In this document: positions 56,816 to 64,000 of the stretch, in pieces | Numbering within the stretch: position 1 is the stretch's first letter | Layout: every line of letters begins with the position of its first letter | Source of the DNA: Dermabacteraceae bacterium TAE3-ERU27 | GTDB taxonomy: Bacteria; Actinomycetota; Actinomycetes; Actinomycetales; Dermabacteraceae | Length of the DNA stretch: 64,000 nucleotides | NCBI GenBank assembly: GCA_019218415.1 | Contig: JAHUUL010000001.1 | Coordinates: forward strand, 558,001-622,000 | Direction: 5' to 3' | Made by a program: the position numbers and the translations under genes | The notes under the pieces: generated by a model | The model's input: the letters and a program-made list of their open reading frames with translations, nothing else | Told to the model about the DNA's origin: nothing | The model's database searches: none

Positions 56816-57505
56816 GTGAAGATCCGCCATCACCGCCACTCTTGCATGACAGTCACCCTCGCGGGCAAGCGAGTGCTGATTGATCCGGGCAACCTGGCCG
56901 ACCCGAACGTAGGCCACCGCACTGGGATTGACGCGATCCTGATTACCCACGCGCACCCCGACCACGCCGACCCCGATTTCATCGACGATCTGCTGCTGCG
57001 TAACAAGGGCATCCCGGTCTATGCCGAGCCGGAGGCCGCGCTGAAGCTCAGCAAGGCCGGGCGAAACATCGAACCGATCCGCCCCGGTCAGGTCATCACG
57101 CTCGACGGCGGAGTCGAGATCCTCGCCGTCGGCGGGCGCCACGCGCAGATCCATCGCGACCTCGAACCCATCGGCAACATCGGCTTCGTGCTCACCGCGC
57201 CGGGAGAACCGCGCCTCGGCGTCACCGGCGACTCCCTGCACCCCCAGTCCGAATGGACCGGGGTTGATCTGCTGGCCGCCCCCGTCGCCGCCCCCTGGTC
57301 GAGCCTGCAGGAAACCATCGACTTCCTGCGCGCCTCCCACCCCAAGCGCTACCTGCCCGTGCACGACGCGATCCTGTCCAAGGCGGGCCGTCGCATCTTC
57401 GTTGAACAGATCAAGAACGCCGTCGAGCCGCGCACCAGCGTCGTCGAATGGAACGAACAGGGAACACTTCAGGTGAAACACGACTTCGAGAGCCTCGACT
57501 TCTGA
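56816..57505 (+). CDS. MBL-fold metal-dependent hydrolase
   Basis: A 229-residue metallo-beta-lactamase-fold protein of the UPF0173/UlaG-like type. The metal-binding THAHPDHAD motif is complete, with further ligands expected at GDS (about 141) and PVHD (about 181). Starts with KIRHHRHSCMTVTLAGKRVLIDPG, in part HHRHSCMTV. Substrate unknown; members act on phosphodiester or lactone bonds. It is transcribed apart from the purine genes around it. Confidence 0.85.
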   Translation: MKIRHHRHSCMTVTLAGKRVLIDPGNLADPNVGHRTGIDAILITHAHPDHADPDFIDDLLLRNKGIPVYAEPEAALKLSKAGRNIEPIRPGQVITLDGGVEILAVGGRHAQIHRDLEPIGNIGFVLTAPGEPRLGVTGDSLHPQSEWTGVDLLAAPVAAPWSSLQETIDFLRASHPKRYLPVHDAILSKAGRRIFVEQIKNAVEPRTSVVEWNEQGTLQVKHDFESLDF

Positions 57506-57526
57506 TCCGGGAACCGGGTTCCCGGA
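57506..57526. terminator. Palindrome between converging genes
   Basis: TCCGGGAACC and GGTTCCCGGA (57506-57515, 57517-57526) form an almost loop-less palindrome directly after the MBL-fold stop codon and near the purC stop. No T-run is seen, so termination is uncertain. Confidence 0.45.
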
Positions 57527-57543
57527 CCCTGGGGGATTAATCC

Positions 57544-58425
57544 TCACGGCAGGGAGTGACCCGTCAGCCTTCGGTAGGCGTCCAGGTAGCGGTCCCGGGT
57601 GGCCGCTACCACGCGTTCCGGCAGGCGCGGCGGGCGCTCCCTGCCATTTTTGTCCCAGCCCGAGGCGGGCGACGTCAGCCAGTCGCGCACGTACTGCTTA
57701 TCGAAGCTCGCGGGGGAACGGCCAGGACGGTGTTCGCTGGCCAGCCAGAAACGCGACGAATCCGGGGTCAGCACCTCATCGCCCAGCGTCAAAGCGCCGC
57801 TTTCCGGGTTGATGCCGTATTCGAACTTCGTGTCGGCAAGCAGCAGGCCGCGCTCCTTTGACAGCTTCGCGGCCCGCTCGTAGATAGCGAGGGACGCGGC
57901 CTCGACCGCGTCGGCGGTTTCCGCGCCGAGTAGTTCGCGCGCCTGCGCCACCGTAATGTTTTCGTCGTGCTCGCCCTGCGGGGCCTTGCGGGCCGGGGTG
58001 AAGATGGGGGAGGGCAGGGCGCTCGCCGTTACGAGGTCGGGCGGCAGGGAATGGCCCCCCACCTTTCCGTCCCTGCGATACTCCGCGAGGCCGCTTCCCG
58101 CTAGGTAGCCGCGCACCACCGCTTCGAGCGGCAGCATGTCTAGCCTGCGGCACAGCAGCGCCCGCCCCTGCACGGGCGCGGGTACGTCGTCGGCGCTGAT
58201 TACGTGGTGGGGGATTAGATCGTCGAGCCGCTCTAGCCACCAAAGCGTGAGCGCCGTCAGCACCCGTCCCTTGTCGGGGATCTCCGGGCTGAGTACGGCG
58301 TCGTAGGCGCTGATACGGTCGCTCGCCACGAGCAGCACCGTGTCTTGGCCGGGGGCCTCCGGGACGTACAGATCGCGCACTTTGCCGGCGGCAACGTGCC
58401 GCCAACCGGGCAGTTTCTCAGTCAC
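57544..58425 (-). CDS. purC: Phosphoribosylaminoimidazole-succinocarboxamide synthase
   Basis: Joins CAIR and aspartate, the eighth purine step. The GTG at 58425 (VTEKLPGWRHVAAGKVRDLY) is preferred because AAGGAG lies seven bases before it; an ATG 37 codons earlier would run into purD. Motifs GKVRDLY, SDRISAYDAV and DTKFEYG are present. Length is 293 residues, the normal size for the actinobacterial type. purD ends 40 bases upstream. Confidence 0.96.
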   Translation of the reverse strand: MTEKLPGWRHVAAGKVRDLYVPEAPGQDTVLLVASDRISAYDAVLSPEIPDKGRVLTALTLWWLERLDDLIPHHVISADDVPAPVQGRALLCRRLDMLPLEAVVRGYLAGSGLAEYRRDGKVGGHSLPPDLVTASALPSPIFTPARKAPQGEHDENITVAQARELLGAETADAVEAASLAIYERAAKLSKERGLLLADTKFEYGINPESGALTLGDEVLTPDSSRFWLASEHRPGRSPASFDKQYVRDWLTSPASGWDKNGRERPPRLPERVVAATRDRYLDAYRRLTGHSLP

Positions 58426-58465
58426 TGTTTCTCCTTCGGTATGGCGGCGCACGGCGTTGGCTTGT

Positions 58466-59791
58466 TTATTCCCGTCCGCTGCCGGAATCTTCGTTTCGCT
58501 GGGGCGGGAGCGGGGCCGACGTGGGGCCTCCCGCAAGGGCGGCGATATCGCTGCGATTGTGGCCGCCGGGTATCTCTATCGCGGCAACGCCCCGGTAGGC
58601 GCTGGCGCGGGCGTCGGCCACGGTTTTCCCGGTGCCGACTACGCACAGCACCCGGCCCCCGGCGGTGAGCAGCTCGCCGCCCGGCCCGGTTTTGGTGCCC
58701 GCGTGGATGATGCGGCAACCGGTGGCGGCGGCTTCCTTGACGCCGCGCACCGGAAGATCGGAAGTAGAGGTTGCGGGGTAACCGGGGCTGGCGAGCACGA
58801 CCGTTACGGCGGCGTCATCGCTCCAGGTAAGCGACGGCAGATCGGCCAGCGCGCCTGTGGCTGCCGCGTGCAGCAGTTCTCCCAGAGGGCTGGTTAGGCG
58901 CTCCAGCACCACCTGCGTTTCGGGATCGCCGAAGCGGGCGTTGAATTCGACCACCCGCAGGCCGCGCCGGGTGAGCGCTAGCCCGCAGTAGAGCAGGCCG
59001 CTAAAGGGAGTGCCGCGCCGGGCCATCTCCGCGATCAGCGGGCGCGCCACGCTATCCAGCACCTGTTCGGTGAGTTCTGCCGGGGCCCAGGGCAGGGGCG
59101 AATACGCGCCCATGCCGCCGGTGTTTGGCCCGTCGTTGCCGTCCAGCGCGCGCTTGTAGTCCTGCGCCGGTGCTAGGGGCAGCACGGTTTTGCCGTCGCT
59201 GACGCAAAACAGAGAGACCTCGGGGCCGTCCAGGTATTCCTCGATCACCACGCTGCCACCGGGGGCCGACAGGCAGGCTTCGCCGTGCGCGAGGGCCGCC
59301 GCTAGATCTTTGGTGACGACGACGCCCTTGCCCGCCGCCAGGCCGTCGGCCTTAACCACATACGGGTTTTCCCCGCCGGGATTCGTGGCTTCCAGCGCGG
59401 CGGGAAGCTGATCGGGGGAGGTGCAGGTGACCCAGGCGGCGGTGGGGATCTGCGCGGCCGCCATGACGTCTTTTGCGAAGCTCTTGGAGCCCTCCAGCCG
59501 GGCCGCGTCGGCGCTCGGCCCGAAAACGGGGATTTGCGCGGCGCGCAGGGCGTCGGCCACCCCGGCTACCAGCGGCGCTTCGGGGCCGATCACTACCAGA
59601 TCGACTCCCAGGCTGCGGGCCAGGGCGCAGACGGCGGCGGGATCGTTCGCGTCTACGGGATGGGTTTCGGCTTGCTCGGCTATGCCTGGGTTGCCGGGGG
59701 CTGAGTGGAGAACATGGGCCTGCGGGTCACGGGCCAGGCGGGCTACGAGAGCATGTTCGCGGCCCCCTGATCCGATCACAAGAATCTTCAC
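58466..59791 (-). CDS. purD: Phosphoribosylamine-glycine ligase
   Basis: ATP-grasp enzyme that makes GAR, the second purine step. KILVIGSGGREHALV, GPEAPLVAG, NTGGMGAYSP and EFNARFGDPE are all intact. Length is 441 residues. The GTG start has no ribosome site and lies exactly six bases after a TACTCT box, so it is predicted leaderless. It is followed by purC on the same strand. Confidence 0.96.
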   Translation of the reverse strand: MKILVIGSGGREHALVARLARDPQAHVLHSAPGNPGIAEQAETHPVDANDPAAVCALARSLGVDLVVIGPEAPLVAGVADALRAAQIPVFGPSADAARLEGSKSFAKDVMAAAQIPTAAWVTCTSPDQLPAALEATNPGGENPYVVKADGLAAGKGVVVTKDLAAALAHGEACLSAPGGSVVIEEYLDGPEVSLFCVSDGKTVLPLAPAQDYKRALDGNDGPNTGGMGAYSPLPWAPAELTEQVLDSVARPLIAEMARRGTPFSGLLYCGLALTRRGLRVVEFNARFGDPETQVVLERLTSPLGELLHAAATGALADLPSLTWSDDAAVTVVLASPGYPATSTSDLPVRGVKEAAATGCRIIHAGTKTGPGGELLTAGGRVLCVVGTGKTVADARASAYRGVAAIEIPGGHNRSDIAALAGGPTSAPLPPQRNEDSGSGRE

Positions 59792-59797
59792 GTGACC

Positions 59798-59803
59798 AGA
59801 GTA
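59798..59803 (-). promoter_or_regulatory. Putative -10 box of purD, leaderless
   Basis: On the minus strand TACTCT is followed by six bases and the GTG of purD. Seventeen bases further upstream, in the -35 place, lies the -10 box of the divergent truA gene. Confidence 0.5.
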
Positions 59804-59820
59804 ACGTTTCCCGCGCCGTT

Positions 59821-59826
59821 TAGGAT
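59821..59826 (+). promoter_or_regulatory. Putative -10 box of truA, leaderless
   Basis: TAGGAT is followed by CTGTTT and the ATG of truA at 59833. Its -35 position coincides with the purD -10 box, so the two promoters interlock. Confidence 0.5.
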
Positions 59827-59832
59827 CTGTTT

Positions 59833-60741
59833 ATGAATTATTTTTCTGGCGAGCCTTTCAGCGGCCGTATCCGGCTGGATCTGGCGTACGACGGCACGGG
59901 CTTTCACGGCTGGGCCAGGCAGCCCGGCCTGCGCACCGTGCAGGGCGAACTGGAAAAAGCCCTGGGTGTGCTGCTGCGCGGCGAGTTTTCCGTGACCGTG
60001 GCGGGGCGCACCGACGCGGGCGTGCATTCGCGCGGTCAGGCCTGCCATTTCGAGGTGGAGCGTGCCGCCTGGCTGGCGCTGCCGGGCCGCAGCGATAGGC
60101 GGCCGGGAGAGGCGCTGGTTTCCCGCCTGGCGGCGGTGCTGCCGGACGACATCGCGGTGCACGCGGCCCGCGAGGTGACGGAGGGGTTCGACGCGCGTTT
60201 CAGCGCGATCAGCCGCACCTACCGCTACCGGATCAGCGACAGGCTGGATCTGCGCGACCCGATGCGCCGGGACGTGCTGCGCCACCGGCGGGTGCTGGAC
60301 GTGGAGCGGATGCACGAGGCGGCGCAGGCGCTGCTGGGTGAGCACGATTTTCTTTCCTACAGCAAGCCGCGCGAGGGCGCGACGACCATCCGCACCCTGC
60401 TGCGCTGCGACTTCGAGCGCCCCGAGGGGGACCGCGCCGACGCGGGTCTGGTGGTGGCCACCGTGCAGGCCGACGCTTTCTGCCACCACATGGTGCGCTC
60501 CATCGTGGGCGAGATGATGGCCGTGGGGGAGGGCCGCAGGCCGGTCAGCCATCCGGCCGAGATCCTGGCGGCATGCAGTCGCGAGGGCGCGATCGCGGCC
60601 CCGATGGCCCCACCGCAGGGACTAACGCTGGAGGCGGTCGAATACCCGGAAAACGAGGCAGACTATGCCGCGCAGGCCGTACTTACGCGGCGGCGGCGGG
60701 ATGAGTCCCCGGAGCTCAAGTCGGCCACACCTGCTTTATAG
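59833..60741 (+). CDS. truA: tRNA pseudouridine synthase A
   Basis: Modifies uridines 38-40 in the anticodon arm of many tRNAs. The catalytic Asp is in GRTDAGVHSRGQ; RIRLDLAYDGTGFHGWARQ and FCHHMVRSIVGEMMAVG are typical. Length is 302 residues. It probably starts leaderless. In many bacteria truA lies with rplQ or rplM-rpsI; here rplM-rpsI follow after 314 bases. Confidence 0.96.
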   Translation: MNYFSGEPFSGRIRLDLAYDGTGFHGWARQPGLRTVQGELEKALGVLLRGEFSVTVAGRTDAGVHSRGQACHFEVERAAWLALPGRSDRRPGEALVSRLAAVLPDDIAVHAAREVTEGFDARFSAISRTYRYRISDRLDLRDPMRRDVLRHRRVLDVERMHEAAQALLGEHDFLSYSKPREGATTIRTLLRCDFERPEGDRADAGLVVATVQADAFCHHMVRSIVGEMMAVGEGRRPVSHPAEILAACSREGAIAAPMAPPQGLTLEAVEYPENEADYAAQAVLTRRRRDESPELKSATPAL

Positions 60742-60808
60742 CGTTTACAGAGGGCGCGATTGGCAAATATTCGTCCCTGCGCCGCGCGTCACGTTCCCGT
60801 CTTAGCGG
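60742..60808 (+). other. Start of the truA-rplM space
   Basis: Nothing is supported here apart from the promoter that follows; two short AT-rich stretches are present. Confidence 0.3.
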
Positions 60809-60838
60809 TTGACCCTTGGGCCTGGTCGGGGATACTCT
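60809..60838 (+). promoter_or_regulatory. Promoter of rplM-rpsI
   Basis: TTGACC (60809-60814), an 18-base spacer and TACTCT (60833-60838): the clearest full promoter in the window. Transcription near 60845 would give a leader of about 210 bases, with a hairpin GCCCGC-AAACC-GCGGGC at 61013-61029 shortly before the rplM ribosome site. The leader may serve control of L13/S9 synthesis; this is inference. Confidence 0.6.
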
Positions 60839-61055
60839 TGGAACTCGTTGTGCCCTGATGCGCGCCCAACCCTCGCAGCCGTTTCTCACGCCCGGCGCAG
60901 GTGGGGTCCTCACACGCATCCCGCGCTCCACGTTTGGAGAGCGGTAATAGGGAGCAGCTAAGAAGGTCATGCTTTAGCCGAAGAAAGCTTGTCCTCGGTC
61001 CAATTGAACTGGGCCCGCAAACCGCGGGCATCATCAACTAGAGAAGAAGGCACGA

Positions 61056-61499
61056 GTGCGTACGTTCACCCCGAAGCCCGACGATGTCGAGCGCTCCTGG
61101 TACGTCATTGACGCGACCGATGTCGTCCTCGGCCGGCTCGCTTCCCAGGCTGCCACCCTTCTGCGCGGCAAGCACAAGCCGGTCTTCGCACCCCACGTGG
61201 ATGCGGGCGATCACGTCATCATCATCAACGCTGAAAAGGTTGCCCTGACCGGCAACAAGCGTGAAAACAAGCTGGCATACCGCCACTCCGGTTACCCGGG
61301 TGGCCTCCGCGCAGTCAAGTACTCCGAGCTGCTCGAGAAGAACCCCGAGCGTGCTGTAGAGAAGGCTATCAAGGGCATGCTGCCCAAGAACAAGCTGGCC
61401 GCTCAGCAGATCAAGAAGCTCAAGGTTTACCGCGGCGCAGAACACCCGCACACGGCGCAGAAGCCCGCCGTGTTCACCATCGACCAGGTGGCGCAGTAA
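61056..61499 (+). CDS. rplM: 50S ribosomal protein L13
   Basis: Early 50S assembly protein of 147 residues ([18 protein letters not shown], partly [25 protein letters not shown]). GTG start after AGAAGAAGG. It is 33 bases from rpsI. Confidence 0.98.
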   Translation: MRTFTPKPDDVERSWYVIDATDVVLGRLASQAATLLRGKHKPVFAPHVDAGDHVIIINAEKVALTGNKRENKLAYRHSGYPGGLRAVKYSELLEKNPERAVEKAIKGMLPKNKLAAQQIKKLKVYRGAEHPHTAQKPAVFTIDQVAQ

Positions 61500-61532
61500 C
61501 GCCCGCCGTGACGAAAGACATCGAGGAGAAAC

Positions 61533-62027
61533 GTGGCTGACACCACCACCATCGAAGACATTGATGTCGACGCTGCGCCCGAGAGCTACACGACCGAAAC
61601 GGTCGAAGAGGCTCCCGTAGGCCGCGGGTCGTCCATCACCGCCCCCGGTGCAGGCACCGGCCGCCGCAAGGAAGCCGTAGCCCGCGTTCGACTCATTCCC
61701 GGTACCGGTGAATGGAAGGTCAACGGCCGCACCCTGGAAGACTACTTCCCGAACAAGGTTCACCAGCAGCTCGTTAACGAGCCCTTCAAGGTCCTCGACC
61801 TGCAGGGTCGTTTCGACGTCATCGCGCGCATCGACGGCGGCGGCATCTCCGGCCAGGCCGGCGCCCTCCGCCTCGGCATCTCGCGTGCGCTGAACCAGAT
61901 CGACGAAGAGAACAACCGGCCCACCCTCAAGAAGGCTGGCTTCCTTACCCGTGACGCCCGCGTCATCGAGCGTAAGAAGGCAGGCCTCAAGAAGGCACGC
62001 AAGGCCCCCCAGTACTCGAAGCGCTAA
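61533..62027 (+). CDS. rpsI: 30S ribosomal protein S9
   Basis: Its C-terminal tail reaches the P-site tRNA and ends in the conserved [11 protein letters not shown]. An acidic N-terminal extension of about 40 residues is usual in actinobacteria. Length is 164 residues; GTG start after GAGGAG. Confidence 0.98.
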   Translation: MADTTTIEDIDVDAAPESYTTETVEEAPVGRGSSITAPGAGTGRRKEAVARVRLIPGTGEWKVNGRTLEDYFPNKVHQQLVNEPFKVLDLQGRFDVIARIDGGGISGQAGALRLGISRALNQIDEENNRPTLKKAGFLTRDARVIERKKAGLKKARKAPQYSKR

Positions 62028-62050
62028 ACCCGCTCCGCGGTACCAACCGA

Positions 62051-62086
62051 AAAGCCCCCGCACCGGAAACCCGGCGCGGGGGCTTT
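62051..62086 (+). terminator. Terminator after rpsI
   Basis: AAAGCCCCCGC (62051-62061) pairs perfectly with GCGGGGGCTTT (62076-62086); an inner CCGG-AAAC-CCGG helix adds to it. Confidence 0.85.
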
Positions 62087-62136
62087 CCGCATATAGGTGC
62101 GATACGTGAAATTACGAGTTCAAACCAATCATTACA
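62087..62136. other. Start of the space before the IIC-like gene
   Basis: Nothing further is seen in these bases; they are AT-richer than the surroundings and may belong to the regulatory region that follows. Confidence 0.3.
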
Positions 62137-62149
62137 TTGTGTGACACAA
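62137..62149. promoter_or_regulatory. 13-bp perfect palindrome, candidate operator
   Basis: TTGTGTGACACAA is a perfect 6-1-6 inverted repeat in the 270-base region upstream of the IIC-like/D-LDH operon. It resembles operators of dimeric helix-turn-helix regulators but fits no consensus I know well enough to name. Confidence 0.45.
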
Positions 62150-62172
62150 GCAACGTCGGTTGGCACACCATT

Positions 62173-62204
62173 CGGGACAAAATAGGCCCCTGAGCGGGAC
62201 AAAA
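62173..62204. repeat. Direct repeat pair spaced 22 bases
   Basis: CGGGACAAAA occurs at 62173-62182 and 62195-62204. A 22-base period is about two helical turns, so both copies face the same side of the DNA, as for cooperative regulator sites. Confidence 0.4.
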
Positions 62205-62349
62205 CCCGATTTCCATCGCATAGCGTAGATACCGAAGCCACGACAGGCTTCCAGCGGGCCCGCCACGGCCAACCAATGATGCTTGGCGGAGTCCGCTTTC
62301 CCATGCCCGAGCAACCCGCTATGCAGCGGTAGAAACCGAGAGATTGAAC

Positions 62350-63501
62350 GTGTTTGACACGCCAATGACCCCCAAGCTATTTATCGACCGCGTATTGAAC
62401 GGTGCAGCAGTAGGCATCGTCGTAGGTCTTATTCCCAATGCCATGACCGGCCAGCTGTGGAAGTTCCTTTACGCGACCTTCCCGAGCGTAGAGCTCTTTA
62501 ACACCCTCTACCAGGTTGTATTCGGCATCCAGTTCACCGTCCCCGTTATCGTCGGCATCCTGATCGCGATGCAGTTCTCGATGACCTCGGTACAGACCGT
62601 TATCGTCGCCACCGCCTCCTTCGTCGGCTCCGGCGCGCTGCACTTCACCGAAAAGGGCGTGATGCTGAAAGGTATCGGCGACCTCATCAACACCATGCTC
62701 ACCGCCGCCATCGCGGTACTGATCCTGGCCTGGGTGGGCAACAAGCTCGGCAGCCTCACCATCCTGTTCCTGCCCCTCATCGGCGGCGGTATCTCCGGCT
62801 TCATCGGCATCCTCACCCTGCCCTACGTGAAGTACATCAGCAGCAGCATCGGTGACCTCGTAAACAAGATTGCCGAATCCACCAGCCTTGGCGCGTTCGC
62901 CTCCGTGCTGATCGCCATGATCTTCGCAATCCTGATCGTCTCCCCGATCTCCACAGTCGGCATCGCGCTGGCCATCGGCATCGACGGTGCCGCCTCCGGT
63001 GCCGCCAACCTGGGCGTTGCCGCCGCGGCCGCCGTGCTCATGGTCGGTAGCTTCCGCGTCAACAACGCTGGCGTTACCTGGTCCGTCTTCCTCGGCGCCA
63101 TGAAGATGATGATGGGCAACATCATCAAGCATCCGGTCATGTCCCTGCCGCTCGTCACGGTAGCCGGCATCACCGGCCTGATCGGCAACTACCTCAACAT
63201 CACCGGCACCCCCGCCTCGGCAGGCTTCGGCCAGTCCGGTCTGGTCGGCCCGATCGCTGCCGCCGCAGGCATGGGCGATACCCCGGCGGTCATGAAGGTG
63301 TTCATCCTCGCGATGATCTACTTCGTCATCCCGATCGCCCTCGCCGTGCTGTTCCACTGGCTGTTCACCTCGGTACTCAAGATTTACTCGCCCGAGATCT
63401 ACCGTTTCGGCACCACCGACAATCCCGGCAAGGATGAAGCGGAAGAGGCCGACGAAGCACTCGAAGCAACCAACGGCACCGCCGAACCGGCAAAGAACTA
63501 A
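62350..63501 (+). CDS. PTS-IIC-like membrane transporter (PTS_EIIC_2 type)
   Basis: A 383-residue protein with about nine to ten membrane helices that resembles the stand-alone EIIC_2 family (TPKLFIDRVLNGAAVGIVVGLIPN, partly LNGAAVGIVVGLIPNA; SPISTVGIALAIGIDG; VGPIAAAAGMG). No IIA, IIB, HPr or EI gene is near, so transport may not be phosphoryl-coupled. The C-terminal tail is acidic. The GTG at 62350 (VFDTPMTPK) follows GAGAG by about seven bases; a TTG two codons upstream is an alternative. A D-lactate-dehydrogenase-like gene follows after 31 bases, likely in one operon. Substrate unknown. Confidence 0.75.
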   Translation: MFDTPMTPKLFIDRVLNGAAVGIVVGLIPNAMTGQLWKFLYATFPSVELFNTLYQVVFGIQFTVPVIVGILIAMQFSMTSVQTVIVATASFVGSGALHFTEKGVMLKGIGDLINTMLTAAIAVLILAWVGNKLGSLTILFLPLIGGGISGFIGILTLPYVKYISSSIGDLVNKIAESTSLGAFASVLIAMIFAILIVSPISTVGIALAIGIDGAASGAANLGVAAAAAVLMVGSFRVNNAGVTWSVFLGAMKMMMGNIIKHPVMSLPLVTVAGITGLIGNYLNITGTPASAGFGQSGLVGPIAAAAGMGDTPAVMKVFILAMIYFVIPIALAVLFHWLFTSVLKIYSPEIYRFGTTDNPGKDEAEEADEALEATNGTAEPAKN

Positions 63502-63532
63502 CCACCAAAACGCATCGTAAGGAAGGAAAAGC

Positions 63533-64000
63533 ATGAGGATCCTGTTTACTGGCGTCCGTGACGACGAAATGCCCGCCGTCAACGAGTGGATCGCTAGCCA
63601 CCCCGAGCACGAGGTGGTCACGACCACGAAGAACCTGACGCTGGAAAACATCGAGATGGTGGAAGGCTTCGACGCCCTCACCGTGCAGCAGGTACTGGTT
63701 CCCGAAGCCGAGGTCTACACCCGGCTGAAGGAATACGGCATCACCCAGCTCTCGTCCCGCACCGCCGGTGTGGACATGTACGATCTGGTGGCCGCCCGCG
63801 AAAACGGCATCGCCATTTCGAACGTTCCGGTTTACTCCCCGAACGCAATCGCGGAGTTCGCACTGACGTCGGCCCTCTACCTGACCCGCCTCTTCCCGGT
63901 AATCCTGGAACGCAACGCCAAGCGCGACTTCCGTTTCGCAGGTATGATCGGCCGCGAAATCGCCACCATGAAGGTAGCGATCCTCGGCACCGGCGCGATC
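63533..64000 (+). CDS. D-2-hydroxyacid dehydrogenase, D-lactate dehydrogenase type, truncated by window end
   Basis: The first 156 codons of an NAD-dependent dehydrogenase. RTAGVDMYDLVAARENG and NVPVYSPNAIAEFALT match the D-lactate dehydrogenase branch (LdhA/VanH-like), and the NAD-binding loop begins at the very end (KVAILGTGAI). The catalytic Arg, Glu and His lie beyond the window. AAGGAAGG precedes the ATG. It likely reduces pyruvate or a related keto acid and is coupled in expression to the transporter upstream. Confidence 0.88.
   Translation, partial: MRILFTGVRDDEMPAVNEWIASHPEHEVVTTTKNLTLENIEMVEGFDALTVQQVLVPEAEVYTRLKEYGITQLSSRTAGVDMYDLVAARENGIAISNVPVYSPNAIAEFALTSALYLTRLFPVILERNAKRDFRFAGMIGREIATMKVAILGTGAI

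Noticed and set aside
60716-61037. Minus-strand frames in the truA-rplM space
   Set aside because: They overlap the clear rplM promoter and have a random, Arg/Pro-rich composition.

Overview
The window is one stretch of a high-GC Gram-positive chromosome. Gene order, the short PurL that works with separate PurS and PurQ, the RpoB/RpoC lengths, frequent GTG/TTG starts and several apparent leaderless genes all point to Actinobacteria. The fermentative enzymes (AdhE, a D-lactate-dehydrogenase-like protein) and the L17 tail suggest a facultatively anaerobic member of or near the Actinomycetaceae; that last step is inference.

Layout: (1) 1-3.2 kb, end of a DUF6350-like membrane protein, a small membrane protein, purN and purH. 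(2) 3.2-12.5 kb, accessory metabolism: polyphosphate kinase 2, a lipoprotein polysaccharide deacetylase, a DUF3017-like protein, then a tight operon of a ThrE-type exporter, a beta-propeller lactonase and galactokinase, facing an aminotransferase/adenosine-deaminase pair across a very strong terminator. (3) 12.5-33.8 kb, first translation/transcription block: tRNA-Trp, secE, nusG, rplK, rplA, then adhE on the opposite strand, rplJ-rplL with an attenuator-like leader, rpoB-rpoC, a YabE-like cell-wall protein with an RlpA domain, rpsL-rpsG-fusA-tuf. (4) 33.8-51.1 kb, a small stress-type membrane protein and the S10, spc and alpha operons from rpsJ to rplQ, including secY, adk, map, infA, rpmJ and rpoA. 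(5) 51.1-60.7 kb, more purine genes (purL, purQ-purS, purC, purD, all minus) interleaved with plus-strand genes for a MaoC-like protein, a methyltransferase, an MBL-fold hydrolase and truA. (6) 60.8-64 kb, rplM-rpsI and a PTS-IIC-like transporter followed by a truncated D-lactate-dehydrogenase-like gene.

Functionally most of the window is the growth machinery: ribosome, RNA polymerase, Sec translocon, elongation factors, and seven purine biosynthesis genes flanking it on both sides. No insertion sequence, prophage, CRISPR array or island of unusual composition was seen. The most interesting observations are: an adenosine deaminase that appears to start at ATT inside the stop codon of the upstream gene; at least six genes with a TANNNT -10 box exactly six bases before the start codon (predicted leaderless), including an interlocked divergent promoter between purD and truA; a small extra C-terminal domain on ribosomal protein L17; a ubiquitin-like/G5 wall protein carrying an RlpA domain; and an orphan PTS-IIC-like/D-LDH operon preceded by a 13-bp palindrome and 22-bp-spaced direct repeats.
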